Positions 1-7,826 of a stretch of DNA of 47,116 nt are shown here, in pieces (within the stretch, counting starts at the first letter, position 1; each line of letters opens with the position of its first letter). The stretch comes from Bog-756 sp050014755. Its GTDB lineage: Bacteria; Actinomycetota; Acidimicrobiia; Acidimicrobiales; RAAP-2. Made by a program: the position numbers and the translations under genes. Under the pieces are notes generated by a model. It did not search any database, was not told the DNA's origin, and saw only the letters and a list, made by a program, of their open reading frames with translations. The DNA lies in assembly GCA_050014755.1 (NCBI GenBank), contig JBEKCS010000028.1, positions 1-47,116 on the forward strand, given 5' to 3'.

Positions 1-604
1 CGACCAGCAGGTCCTGGAGGCGCAGCCCCAGCACCTCGCCGCGTCGCAGACCCCCGAGCAGCATGGCTTGGGCCATGGCCCGGTCCCGGTCGGTCCGGAA
101 CGACGACAGCAAGAGCTCGACCTCGTCGGCGGCCAGGATCCGGGGCAGCCTCCGCACGCCCTTGATGAGGGGAACGCCGCGTTGACCTCGGTGGCGGCTC
201 CGTCGGGTGGGTATGCCTCGGGGGACCGGGTTGGCCGTCACTTCGGCGTCGCCTCGGAGGACCAGGTAGCCGAAGAGGCTCGACACCGCCGCCAGCCGTC
301 GCTTGACCGTGGCCGCCGACAGTCCCGAGCCGCCGTGACTGATCCGCACCACGTTGTCGACGCCGTTGCGTGACCGCTGCTGGCCCACGATGAAGGCGAG
401 CACGTCCTTGGGCGTCACCTCGGCGGGCTGCTTGTCGACGAAGGCGAAGAACACCTTCAGGTCGTGGGCATAGGCCCGCACCGTGCTCGGCCGACATCGC
501 ACCGACGCGAACTCGAGGAACTCGTCGACCAGCTCGTGGCCGACCCGATAGGTCTTCTCGCCGTCAGGACCGACCGAACACTCGAATACCGGACTCCACT
601 GCAC
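1..604 (-). CDS. Tyrosine recombinase/integrase, N-terminal part (runs off the left edge)
   Basis: Open on the minus strand from a GTG at 604 to the window edge (201 codons, no stop). The start is supported by a perfect AGGAGG at 611-616, six bases upstream. The N-terminal part (about residues 13-105) is a SAM-like core-binding domain with the typical phrase RPSTVRAYAHDLKVFFAFV. A basic linker (RGIPTRRSRHRGQRG) leads to the catalytic domain, which begins LPRILAADEVELLLSSF and reaches the first catalytic arginine in LLGGLRRGEVLGLRLQDL. The HxxR and Tyr motifs lie outside the window. The layout matches the single-chain recombinases of actinobacterial insertion elements and XerC/D relatives; it resembles the IS-associated group more than housekeeping Xer proteins, but that is recalled from family knowledge. 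The real protein is probably about 300-330 residues. Confidence 0.85.
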   Translation of the reverse strand, partial: MQWSPVFECSVGPDGEKTYRVGHELVDEFLEFASVRCRPSTVRAYAHDLKVFFAFVDKQPAEVTPKDVLAFIVGQQRSRNGVDNVVRISHGGSGLSAATVKRRLAAVSSLFGYLVLRGDAEVTANPVPRGIPTRRSRHRGQRGVPLIKGVRRLPRILAADEVELLLSSFRTDRDRAMAQAMLLGGLRRGEVLGLRLQDLLV

Positions 605-618
605 ACCGCACCTCCTGG

Positions 619-662
619 TTGGACTTCCACTCGAGAAAAGGCTTCTCGTGTGGTCAGTCCAA
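619..662. repeat. Long imperfect palindrome directly upstream of the recombinase gene
   Basis: Three nested pairs of arms share one centre: TTGGACT (619-625) with AGTCCAA (656-662), CCAC (627-630) with GTGG (650-653), and CGAGAA (632-637) with TTCTCG (643-648), around the 5-base centre AAGGC. The structure ends two bases before the recombinase ribosome binding site. It could be an autoregulatory operator, an mRNA hairpin in the leader, or the core site or end of the mobile element on which the recombinase acts. The sequence alone does not decide between these. Confidence 0.7.
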
Positions 663-951
663 GGTGCGGATCACCCGTGTAAGTGCCGTTCCGGGCGCAG
701 GAAACTCCCGCGAGCGACGATGTCCGAGGGGACGGAGAATTGATTCGAGCGATACGTAACTGCCACTGAGGCGTGGGCCATCCTCGACCGCCATCCCCTC
801 GGTTCGGAGGTTGCTCGGGGTCGCCCCCGGGCTGGCCATGGAACCCCCGGCATCAATGTCGGGATCGCGTCCGGCACCATCGATCAGCAACTACCCTGCC
901 CTGGTCGGCCACCCGAGCCTTCCAGCCGGGTCCTCACGTACGGAGCAACCC
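663..951. other. Intergenic region between recombinase and dehalogenase
   Basis: No convincing gene is present. In-frame codons continue upstream of the dehalogenase start (ATGs at 811 and 838), but this extension has no family similarity. The region should contain the promoters of the two divergent genes; no clear -35/-10 pair is visible. Confidence 0.5.
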
Positions 952-1869
952 ATGGACATCCTGCGAACACCTGACGACCGGTTCGTCGACCTGCCCGACT
1001 ACCCGTTCGCGCCCCACTACGTGAACGTCGACTCCGGCGACGGTGGTCAGCTCCGCATCCACTACCTCGACGAAGGACCCCCCGACGGCGAGACCGTGCT
1101 GCTCCTGCACGGCGAACCGACCTGGTCCTACCTGTATCGCACGATGATCCCGCTCCTCACCGCGGCCGGGCTGCGGGCCGTCGCCATCGACCTCGTCGGC
1201 TTCGGGCGCAGCGACAAGCCCGCCGAGCGCGCCGACTACACCTACCAGGCCCACGTGGACTGGACGTGGGCGGCCACAGAGGCGATCGGCCTCGACGCCA
1301 TCACCCTGGTCTGTCAGGACTGGGGCGGTCTGATCGGGCTCCGGATGGTCGGTGAGCACCCGGATCGCTTCGCCCGGGTGGTGGCGGCCAACACCTTCCT
1401 GCCCATCGGGGACCGCCCGCCCGGCGACGCCTTCCTCGCCTGGCAACGGTTCAGCCAGGATGCGCCCGAGTTCCAGACGGGCCGGATCGTCCACGGCGGG
1501 TGCGTCAAGGACCTGCCCGCCGACGTCGTGGCCGCCTACGACGCTCCGTTCCCCGACGACACGTATCTCCAGGGTGCCCGCCAGTTCCCTCTGCTCGTGC
1601 CGACCCGGCCCGACGATCCCGCATCGCCGGCCAATCGGGCCGCCTGGGAGACGCTGCGGCAGTTCGACCGGCCCTTCCTGTGTGCATTTTCCGATTCCGA
1701 CCCCATCACCAAGGGTGGTGACCGGGTGTTCCAGGCCGAGATCCCGGGTGCCGCCGGACAGGCACACACCACCATCGTCGGCGCGGGACACTTCCTCCAG
1801 GAGGACCAGGGTCCGGAACTGGCCCAGGTCGTGGCCGAATTCGTGGCCGCCACTCCCAGATCTCACTGA
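952..1869 (+). CDS. Haloalkane dehalogenase (subfamily I type), alpha/beta hydrolase
   Basis: This 305-residue alpha/beta hydrolase is predicted to hydrolyse carbon-halogen bonds of haloalkanes to alcohol plus halide. The ATG at 952 is chosen because GGAG lies at 942-945, and because MDILRTPDDRFVDLPDYPF matches the N-terminus of DhlA-like enzymes. The oxyanion-hole motif LLHGEPTWSYLYR is at 51-63. The nucleophile elbow CQDWGG places Asp123 with the halide-binding Trp124; the general acid is probably Asp250 (SDSDP) and the base His280 (GAGHFLQED). Trp164 in the cap domain is a candidate second halide-stabilising residue. Length and spacing agree with subfamily I (DhlA has about 310 residues and its nucleophile at 124). 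The physiological substrate cannot be read from sequence. No transporter or further degradation enzyme is adjacent, so the gene seems to stand alone. Confidence 0.85.
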   Translation: MDILRTPDDRFVDLPDYPFAPHYVNVDSGDGGQLRIHYLDEGPPDGETVLLLHGEPTWSYLYRTMIPLLTAAGLRAVAIDLVGFGRSDKPAERADYTYQAHVDWTWAATEAIGLDAITLVCQDWGGLIGLRMVGEHPDRFARVVAANTFLPIGDRPPGDAFLAWQRFSQDAPEFQTGRIVHGGCVKDLPADVVAAYDAPFPDDTYLQGARQFPLLVPTRPDDPASPANRAAWETLRQFDRPFLCAFSDSDPITKGGDRVFQAEIPGAAGQAHTTIVGAGHFLQEDQGPELAQVVAEFVAATPRSH

Positions 1870-2093
1870 GTCAGCCGGGAAGAGCGAGAATCATCGAAAT
1901 GGTGTCGCGGATGACGAGACCGGGTCCTGGTGACGCCTGAAATTCGCACGCGGGCAAAGCATGTCATCACGCTGGGACGATCCTCGTCTGTGCGCCCGCG
2001 CCTGGCCACGGCGGAACCCTGCCCGTCGGTCCGCTGCTACCCCGGAACTCTCTGATCTCCAGGGGAAACGTCGGTTCAAGTGTTGGAACGAAC

Positions 2094-4484
2094 GTGTCGA
2101 TATCCACACCGGATCGTCCGCTCGAGCGAAGCAGAAGGCCTCAGAAGGTGCACCGCCCCAAACCACCTACACCTGCTTCGGAACCCGAAGGAGTGGCTGC
2201 ACTGCCACCGACAGCCATCCCCCTTTGCGTGCAAGCGCTCCAATCGATGTTCGAGACGTCGGTCGTGCTGTTCGTCCCGTGTGCAGCATCTGTCTCGGAT
2301 CCGACCGTCGGCCTGCCTGTGGCCTTCGACATCCCATCGGCGACCACGCGCGGACTCAAGAAGACGGTGGTTGCCTGGCTGGCGACCGGCAACGAGTCCC
2401 TCGGCCAGGAGGCACTGACGATCGCCGGTACGGGATGGCACCTTGTCATGTCCGAGTCCCGTGACGATTCAGGCGAACGGCTCGGCGCGATCGCGTTGGC
2501 CCGTCGAGATCAGGATGCGCCTTGCTGGACCTCCGGCGAGATCTCCCGAGTGCAGACATTCGCCAACCTGTGCGGGACGACAGTCGGTGGCCAGGACAGG
2601 CACCTCCCGTCACCGTCCCGGGTCGGGCTCGACGCCCTCGTCACCCGTACCGCGGTAGAGCTCATGTCGGTATCAGCGTCGACGATGCACGATTCCCTCG
2701 AGTCGATATTGAATGACCTGGTCACCTATTTCGAGGTCGACGTCAGCTTTCTGCGCCGAACCGATTTCGAACGGGAGACCTCGGTACTCGTTGCCGAATG
2801 GCCCCCCCGGGAGAACGTCCCCGATCCCGATCCGCTCGGCGTGGTCCCCTTCGGTGTCGATCCCATGTTCGACGGCACTCGCGACCTCAAGGAACCGTTC
2901 ACCCTCCGGCCGGCCGAATCATCCGATGCCTACCAGGAGCGGGTACGGGAGGGTTCGGGAATCGACCAGGTCTCCGTAGCGGTCGTGCCGCTGATCCGCA
3001 CCGGCGTCACCGTCGGGGTGCTGGGATTCGTGAAGTTCGGCGATCGGGCGTGGGAAACGACGGAGACGAACGCCCTCCAGGCGATCGCCTCGCTGATGGT
3101 TCAACTCCAAGCGCGAGTCGACGCCGAGGAGAAGCTCCGCCACCAGTCCTACAGCGACGACCTCACCGGACTACCCAATCGGCGGGCACTCCTCGAGGAA
3201 CTGCGTACGCGGCTGACCAACGAGGGTGGTCGGGCGACGGGACTCATCTTCCTCGACCTCGACCGTTTCAATGCCCTGAACGAATTCCTCGGCCACGACG
3301 CCGGCGATCAATTCCTCGTCACCGTCGCACAGCGCCTGCGCGACGCAATGGGCACGGGTGATTTCGTCGCTCGGCTCGTCGGCGACGAGTTCGTCTTCCT
3401 GTTCGAGGGGCCGAGCGTGGAGCTCGAGGTACTCGCCGTTGCAGACAGGCTGCTGGAAGTGGTCACCGAACCCGTCGAGATCAACGGGCATCACGTCAGT
3501 CGAACGGCGAGCGTCGGAATATCGTTCAGCGACGGTGACTCGGTGACGGCCGAAGACCTCCTGGCCCAAGCTGATGCCGCGCTCAACCTGAGCAAGTCAC
3601 AGGGCGGGAATCAGGCCGTGACCTTCGACGCTGCCCTGCGGGCCTCGGTGAAAGAGCGGGCCGATACCGAATTGCAGTTGCGCGACGCCATCCGACACGG
3701 GGGATTGCTGCTCTACTACCAGCCAGAGGTGGACCTCCGCACCGGTCAATTACTGGCCGTCGAGGCACTGGTCAGGTGGAACCACCCCCAACGCGGAGTT
3801 CTGCCCGCGGGCAGCTTCATCACCGTCGCAGAAGAGACCGGACTGATTGCCGACCTTGGCCGGTGGGTGCTCGAGGAAGCTTGTCGTCAGATGGCCGAGT
3901 GGCGAGCGCAGTACCCGAAGCTCCGCATCACCATGCGCGTGAATGTGTCGCCGGCGCAACTCGCCACCCGAAACATCGTCCAGCTCGTCAAGGATTGCCT
4001 GGACAGGAACCGTCTCCCCGGTCGGGTCCTCTGCCTCGAGATCACCGAGCACGCCGTGGTGCACGACGTCGATCAGGCGGTGAACGTCCTCCGCGACCTG
4101 AAGGCTCTCGGCATCACGTTGGCCATCGATGATTTCGGTACCGGCTACAGCTCGATGACACAGCTCAAGTCTCTGCCGGTCGACGCCCTCAAGATCGATC
4201 AGACCTTCGTGGCCGGGCTGGGTATCGACGGAGGCGATCGAGCCATCGTCGATGTGACCGTCCGACTGGCTCAGTCGTTCGGTCTCGAGGTGGTCGCCGA
4301 AGGTGTCGAGACGGTGGAATTGGTGCGCGCGCTCCTCGAACTGGGTTGCCATCGAGCCCAGGGGTACCTGCTGTGCAAACCCAAGCCACCCGCAGAACTC
4401 GAGGACATCCTGCGCAACGGGGGCATCCATCCGCTGACGCTCCACCCGAGCAGCCCGACCGTCACATCCCCTGCTCTCGGATAG
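2094..4484 (+). CDS. GAF-GAF-GGDEF-EAL cyclic-di-GMP signalling protein
   Basis: A 796-residue cytoplasmic protein without membrane segments, starting at GTG 2094. Two GAF-like sensor regions (about residues 40-165 and 180-345) precede a GGDEF domain that begins DDLTGLPNRRALL near 355. The signature is V429-G430-D431-E432-F433 instead of GGDEF, and the RxxD inhibitory site is replaced by GTGD. The EAL domain (about 530-780) keeps its catalytic and metal-binding motifs: EALVRW at 557, NVSPAQL, LEITEH, DDFGTGYSS at 679, LKIDQTFV and AEGVET. The phosphodiesterase half therefore looks active, whereas cyclase activity is uncertain because the first glycine is changed. Such hybrids tune cyclic-di-GMP in response to ligands bound by the GAF domains. 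The start is not certain: no strong Shine-Dalgarno sequence is seen, only GGAA near 2085. Confidence 0.9.
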   Translation: MSISTPDRPLERSRRPQKVHRPKPPTPASEPEGVAALPPTAIPLCVQALQSMFETSVVLFVPCAASVSDPTVGLPVAFDIPSATTRGLKKTVVAWLATGNESLGQEALTIAGTGWHLVMSESRDDSGERLGAIALARRDQDAPCWTSGEISRVQTFANLCGTTVGGQDRHLPSPSRVGLDALVTRTAVELMSVSASTMHDSLESILNDLVTYFEVDVSFLRRTDFERETSVLVAEWPPRENVPDPDPLGVVPFGVDPMFDGTRDLKEPFTLRPAESSDAYQERVREGSGIDQVSVAVVPLIRTGVTVGVLGFVKFGDRAWETTETNALQAIASLMVQLQARVDAEEKLRHQSYSDDLTGLPNRRALLEELRTRLTNEGGRATGLIFLDLDRFNALNEFLGHDAGDQFLVTVAQRLRDAMGTGDFVARLVGDEFVFLFEGPSVELEVLAVADRLLEVVTEPVEINGHHVSRTASVGISFSDGDSVTAEDLLAQADAALNLSKSQGGNQAVTFDAALRASVKERADTELQLRDAIRHGGLLLYYQPEVDLRTGQLLAVEALVRWNHPQRGVLPAGSFITVAEETGLIADLGRWVLEEACRQMAEWRAQYPKLRITMRVNVSPAQLATRNIVQLVKDCLDRNRLPGRVLCLEITEHAVVHDVDQAVNVLRDLKALGITLAIDDFGTGYSSMTQLKSLPVDALKIDQTFVAGLGIDGGDRAIVDVTVRLAQSFGLEVVAEGVETVELVRALLELGCHRAQGYLLCKPKPPAELEDILRNGGIHPLTLHPSSPTVTSPALG

Positions 4485-4793
4485 CGGGGCGCAGCAAGGG
4501 GCCAGCCGCGGTGACGAGCCCTCCCCGAGCGTCCAGCTTGTCTCCCTCCACTCGTCGTGCAACCCGACCGGATGGACCGTCAGTTTCCGATCTCCGCCGG
4601 ACGTCGCCATCCTCTGACCATGGAACCGCGCCAGAGCCGGTCGTGACATAATCGCCTCGCGGGGAGCTTCGACACTCCCGTCGGTTCTCCGATTCCCAAG
4701 CAGCCCTGCAGCACGGTACGGGCGGTCAATTGGCATGGACGTCCCATGTCGCAGGTCCCGCGGCCGGCGTTGCACCCAAGAAGGGGACCCCAC
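4485..4793 (+). promoter_or_regulatory. Gene-free leader with a possible extended -10 promoter
   Basis: No gene is recognisable in these 309 bases. The best promoter candidate for the downstream methyltransferase is an extended -10 element, TG at 4644-4645 followed by CATAAT at 4647-4652 (five of six consensus bases). No good -35 box accompanies it. Transcription from there would give a leader of about 135 bases. Confidence 0.3.
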
Positions 4794-5552
4794 GTGACAA
4801 CGGATACGCGCACGCTCTATCTGGATCTCCTGGAGAGCTGTCTGCTCAACACGATCTATGAGGATGCTGCCCAGGATCCGTGGTCCGCACCCACCTACGA
4901 TCCGATGAAACGCGCCAATGGTCTCGATTGGCCCTCGGAGGCGCACACGATGATCGGCCGATACCGGATGGCCAACATCCGCCAGGTGGTCGAGCAGGTA
5001 CTCCGTGACAACATTCCCGGTGACCTCATCGAGACAGGTGTCTGGCGGGGAGGAGCGTGCATCTACATGCGTGGCATTCTCCTCGCCCATGAGGTCACCG
5101 ACCGCAAGGTATTTGTGGTCGACTCATTCGAAGGGTTGCCTCCTCCTGACCCGAACATGTATCCGGCGGACAAGGACGATCAGCATCACACCTTCGAGGC
5201 CCTGGCGGTGTCGCTCGAAGACGTCCGGCGCAATTTCGACAAGTACGGCCTGCTCGATGACCAGGTGGTGTTCTTGAAGGGCTGGTTCAAGGACGTACTG
5301 CCTACGGCCCCCATCGATCAGCTGGCTGTCCTACGGCTCGATGGCGATATGTACGAGTCCACGATGGATGGCCTGGTCAACCTTTACCACAAGTTGTCGG
5401 TCGGCGGGTTCATCATCATCGATGACTTTGCCCTTCCCGGCTGCAGACAGGCAGTGGCTGATTTTCGCGTGATGTACGACATCAACGAGCAGCTGTACAA
5501 CATCGACAACATGGGATCGTATTGGAGAAAAGAAGCCGAAATCACGGTTTGA
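4794..5552 (+). CDS. TylF/MycF-like O-methyltransferase
   Basis: A 252-residue class I SAM-dependent methyltransferase of the macrocin O-methyltransferase (TylF) family, whose characterised members methylate sugar hydroxyls of macrolides in a metal-dependent way. The GTG at 4794 is chosen over the upstream ATG at 4746 because AAGGGGA precedes it at good spacing and the length then equals that of TylF and MycF (about 250). Visible motifs are the SAM-binding region DLIETGVWRGGACIYMRG, the acidic end of the next strand VVDSFEGLPPP, and the metal-binding acids in RLDGDMYEST and IIIDDFALPGC. There is no macrolide or sugar-nucleotide cluster beside it. The substrate may instead be a glycan or lipid sugar; this is inference. 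Nearest neighbours are the cyclic-di-GMP protein and the secreted repeat protein, so there is no evident operon. Confidence 0.85.
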   Translation: MTTDTRTLYLDLLESCLLNTIYEDAAQDPWSAPTYDPMKRANGLDWPSEAHTMIGRYRMANIRQVVEQVLRDNIPGDLIETGVWRGGACIYMRGILLAHEVTDRKVFVVDSFEGLPPPDPNMYPADKDDQHHTFEALAVSLEDVRRNFDKYGLLDDQVVFLKGWFKDVLPTAPIDQLAVLRLDGDMYESTMDGLVNLYHKLSVGGFIIIDDFALPGCRQAVADFRVMYDINEQLYNIDNMGSYWRKEAEITV

Positions 5553-5572
5553 GAAGGGGTCACCGGTTGGCC

Positions 5573-5769
5573 TCACGCCAATCCCTGGCGTCGGCAGCGC
5601 GACATGACGCTTCGTCGTCCCGCAACGGCTGCGCGGGCCGCCTGCACGCGGTTCTTGCGCAGCACTCGAACAGACAACGCTACCGTACGGCCGACCATTT
5701 GCCGAGATCCTTCACTAGGCGCTTGAGCTCCTCGTGGGTCTCAGAATCAATCCGCACACTCGTTAGCGG
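5573..5769 (-). pseudogene. Decayed ribbon-helix-helix (VapB-like) antitoxin remnant
   Basis: On the minus strand, one frame (5769 to 5680) reads SVRIDSETHEELKRLVKDLG and then stops after KWSAVR. The pattern is that of the N-terminal DNA-binding strand and helix of ribbon-helix-helix antitoxins. Shifting frame at that stop, the text continues as TVALSVRVLRKNRVQAARA, the second helix expected for the family, and a third frame reads AQPLRDDEASCRAADAR, like the usual acidic C-terminus. The first codon position, where ATG would be expected, is ACG. No intact start, no single open frame and no adjacent toxin gene are found. I therefore read it as a disrupted antitoxin gene; the short length makes this tentative. 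Confidence 0.4.
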
Positions 5770-6060
5770 TCAGTAGATCCGCCTACGCCCTACAGCAGCA
5801 TGGCGTCGCCGCCAGCCGAACCGAATCTCGCTGACGGGTTGATGGCAAGCATCCTGCAGGGATCGGATCGACCACCGATCATCAGCCCTTCAATCGGTGC
5901 CGGGGGCTGTCGTCATTACTCCCCGACCGGCGTATCCAAGGCGAATGCGGCGAGCGGTACCTCATGCCATACTTCAGCACAATGCACCTGCGAGGCCTAT
6001 ATTCTCCCCATCTACAACCATCTTGACTAGCGGTTTCCCAGCGAAGGAACGAGCAGACAC
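5770..6060 (+). promoter_or_regulatory. Leader region of the secreted repeat protein
   Basis: No gene is supported here. A TATATT at 5998-6003 is the best -10-like hexamer for the following gene, without a matching -35. AAGGAA (about 6044-6049) is a possible but distant ribosome binding site for the GTG at 6061. Confidence 0.25.
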
Positions 6061-7467
6061 GTGAAGACACCGGCCATCAATTGGAAGTCCCGGCACATCA
6101 ATGTGGCACTGGAGACAGTGACAGCCTTGGCGATTGTCGTCGTTCTGTTGATTGCAATGGCAGGCATCAGTCCGGCAAGTGCTTCTTCCGCCACCACACA
6201 TACGGCGAGCGCCGATGCCTTAACCCTGGGCAGAACAAAGACACCATCGTCGAAACATCGTGGATCAGTGGCGCCGATCGATCTGTGTACCGAAAACGCC
6301 TACGGCAATTTATCACCGGACAACGTTCCTTCATTCGTCGTTCCAGCCGGCAGCGGGCAATGCCAACAGGCCGGACTCATCTCACCGCTCAATGATCAAG
6401 ACTGGTATGGCTTTCAGACCGACTTTCTCACCATTGCTGCTCCGAGCAACGGTCCCTATCGCGCGGGTCAGACGATCACGAGCACACCCTCCAGCCTTGA
6501 CGGGATTCAAAACTCCGGTGGGTGGAACCAAGCCGGCGACCCTCCCTCGTACGCAACTATCACTATTAAGATCGACCAGATCGATCTAACCCCTTGCGCA
6601 ATTGTGCAGTACGAGAATTGTGGCACCCTGGGATTTCAGTTTGTCGTGGACGCATACAACGCCGGATATGTGGTCTACGGAACATACTCGTGGAATCTGT
6701 TACCAACCACTCCCGGAGCTGGCTACTACCTCTTCGGCAATGACGGTTCACTTTCCGGTTTCGGAAACGACAACTACCTCGACTACCTTGGCAATCCCAG
6801 TCAACTGCAATTGAATGCGCCGATCGTTGGGATGGCAGTTACCCCTACTGATGCTGGCTTCTGGATGGTAGGAAATGATGGTGGGATCTTCAGCTATGGC
6901 GATGCAGGATTCTACGGTTCAGCAGGCAATCTTTTGTTGAACGAACCTATTGTCGGCATGGCTTCCACCCCGGACGGTAGGGGCTACTGGCTAGTCGCCA
7001 GCGACGGAGGCATATTTGCCTATGGTGATGCTGCCTTCTATGGATCCATGGGGGCTGTCCACCTGAATCAACCGATCGTCGGGATAGCAGCTACTCCTGA
7101 CGGGCTCGGCTATTGGCTCGTCGCCGCCGATGGTGGGATTTTCGCCTTCGGAGACGCCGCCTTCCATGGGTCCACGGGTTCCATACATCTCAACGAACCA
7201 GTCGTCGGTATGGCCGCAACATCCAACGGTCAAGGGTACTGGCTCGTTGCCGCCGACGGCGGTGTCTTTGCCTTCGGAAATGCTGGCTATTACGGGTCCA
7301 CGGGTGCAATGACACTCAACAGTCCGATCGTCGGCATGACCCGTGCCTCGGACAACCAAGGTTATTGGTTCACAGCTTCTGATGGCGGAGTGTTCGCCTT
7401 CAACGTTCCGTTTTATGGCAGCCTGGGCGGCGATGGAGTCACTGCCGTCGCAGGTATGGCCCGGTGA
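6061..7467 (+). CDS. Secreted protein with six GYW/DGG repeats (propeller-like)
   Basis: A 468-residue exported protein of unknown function. After a short basic start, a hydrophobic segment (TALAIVVVLLIAMAGISPAS, about residues 22-41) ends in an ASASS cleavage-type site. Residues 75-220 form a unique domain with several cysteines and no family I recognise. From residue 221 to the end there are six repeats of about 42 residues with the pattern GYWLVAxDGGIFAFGDAxFxGS, a short loop, then LNxPIVGMAxTPDG. These repeats are widespread in secreted proteins of Acidimicrobiia and related actinobacteria, where they often follow hydrolase or peptidoglycan-binding domains. A six- or seven-bladed propeller is the likely fold. 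No catalytic domain accompanies them here. Codon use is less GC-rich than in the surrounding core genes. Confidence 0.8.
   Translation: MKTPAINWKSRHINVALETVTALAIVVVLLIAMAGISPASASSATTHTASADALTLGRTKTPSSKHRGSVAPIDLCTENAYGNLSPDNVPSFVVPAGSGQCQQAGLISPLNDQDWYGFQTDFLTIAAPSNGPYRAGQTITSTPSSLDGIQNSGGWNQAGDPPSYATITIKIDQIDLTPCAIVQYENCGTLGFQFVVDAYNAGYVVYGTYSWNLLPTTPGAGYYLFGNDGSLSGFGNDNYLDYLGNPSQLQLNAPIVGMAVTPTDAGFWMVGNDGGIFSYGDAGFYGSAGNLLLNEPIVGMASTPDGRGYWLVASDGGIFAYGDAAFYGSMGAVHLNQPIVGIAATPDGLGYWLVAADGGIFAFGDAAFHGSTGSIHLNEPVVGMAATSNGQGYWLVAADGGVFAFGNAGYYGSTGAMTLNSPIVGMTRASDNQGYWFTASDGGVFAFNVPFYGSLGGDGVTAVAGMAR
6721..7464 (+). repeat. Six tandem 42-residue protein repeats
   Basis: Successive units begin GYYLFGNDG, GFWMVGNDG, GYWLVASDG, GYWLVAADG, GYWLVAADG and GYWFTASDG. 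The three central units are nearly identical. The first is divergent and slightly longer, and the last is shortened. The arrangement suggests growth by internal duplication of the middle blades. Confidence 0.85.
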
Positions 7468-7667
7468 GAGGCCAGTCTCCAGATCCTCGCGATTCGGGCG
7501 CGATGAGGTAAGAACCCCGCGGGTCTCGAAGCGTTCAGCGGATTGGCCGCACCCATTCTCGACCGATGGTAGGTGGCATGCGGGTCTGCACTCCGGCAGG
7601 CCGACGCATCACCAATCGTGGTTGTCGTGCCTCCGATGGGACTGAGTGCCGGTACAAGACCTCTACG

Positions 7668-7751
7668 TGTCGGAGGGGGGACTTGAACCCCCACGTCCTT
7701 TCGGACACTAGCCCCTCAAGCTAGCGCGTCTGCCTATTCCGCCACTCCGAC
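7668..7751 (-). tRNA. tRNA-Leu (anticodon GAG)
   Basis: The minus strand folds into a class II tRNA. The acceptor stem is GTCGGAG (7751-7745) with CTCCGAC (7675-7669), followed by discriminator A at 7668. The anticodon stem is CTAGC/GCTAG around the loop TTGAGGG, with the anticodon GAG at 7717-7715. A variable arm (TGTCC GAAA GGACG) and a T arm with GGTTCAAGTCC are present. CCA is not encoded. It reads the CUC/CUU leucine codons. Confidence 0.97.
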
Positions 7752-7826
7752 GAAGTGACTCCGATGGTGCCATCGGGGCGAAGGGCATGGTAGCGCGCCC
7801 ACGGGGGTCACCCGTGCGCCCAGGGG

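Noticed and set aside
934..1866. Long open frame on the minus strand opposite the haloalkane dehalogenase
   Set aside because: It is a shadow created by high third-position GC; its translation has no family pattern, whereas the plus strand has a complete catalytic set.
3750..5090. 446-codon open frame on the minus strand across the EAL domain and the methyltransferase start
   Set aside because: It spans two well-supported plus-strand genes and their spacer and has no recognisable domain.
5800..6030. 76-codon plus-strand frame in the gene-poor spacer
   Set aside because: No ribosome binding site, no protein family features and atypical composition; treated as non-coding.
6061..7467. Possible esterase or peptidase function for the repeat protein
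   Set aside because: Similar repeats are fused to hydrolases elsewhere, but no catalytic motif is visible in the unique domain here.
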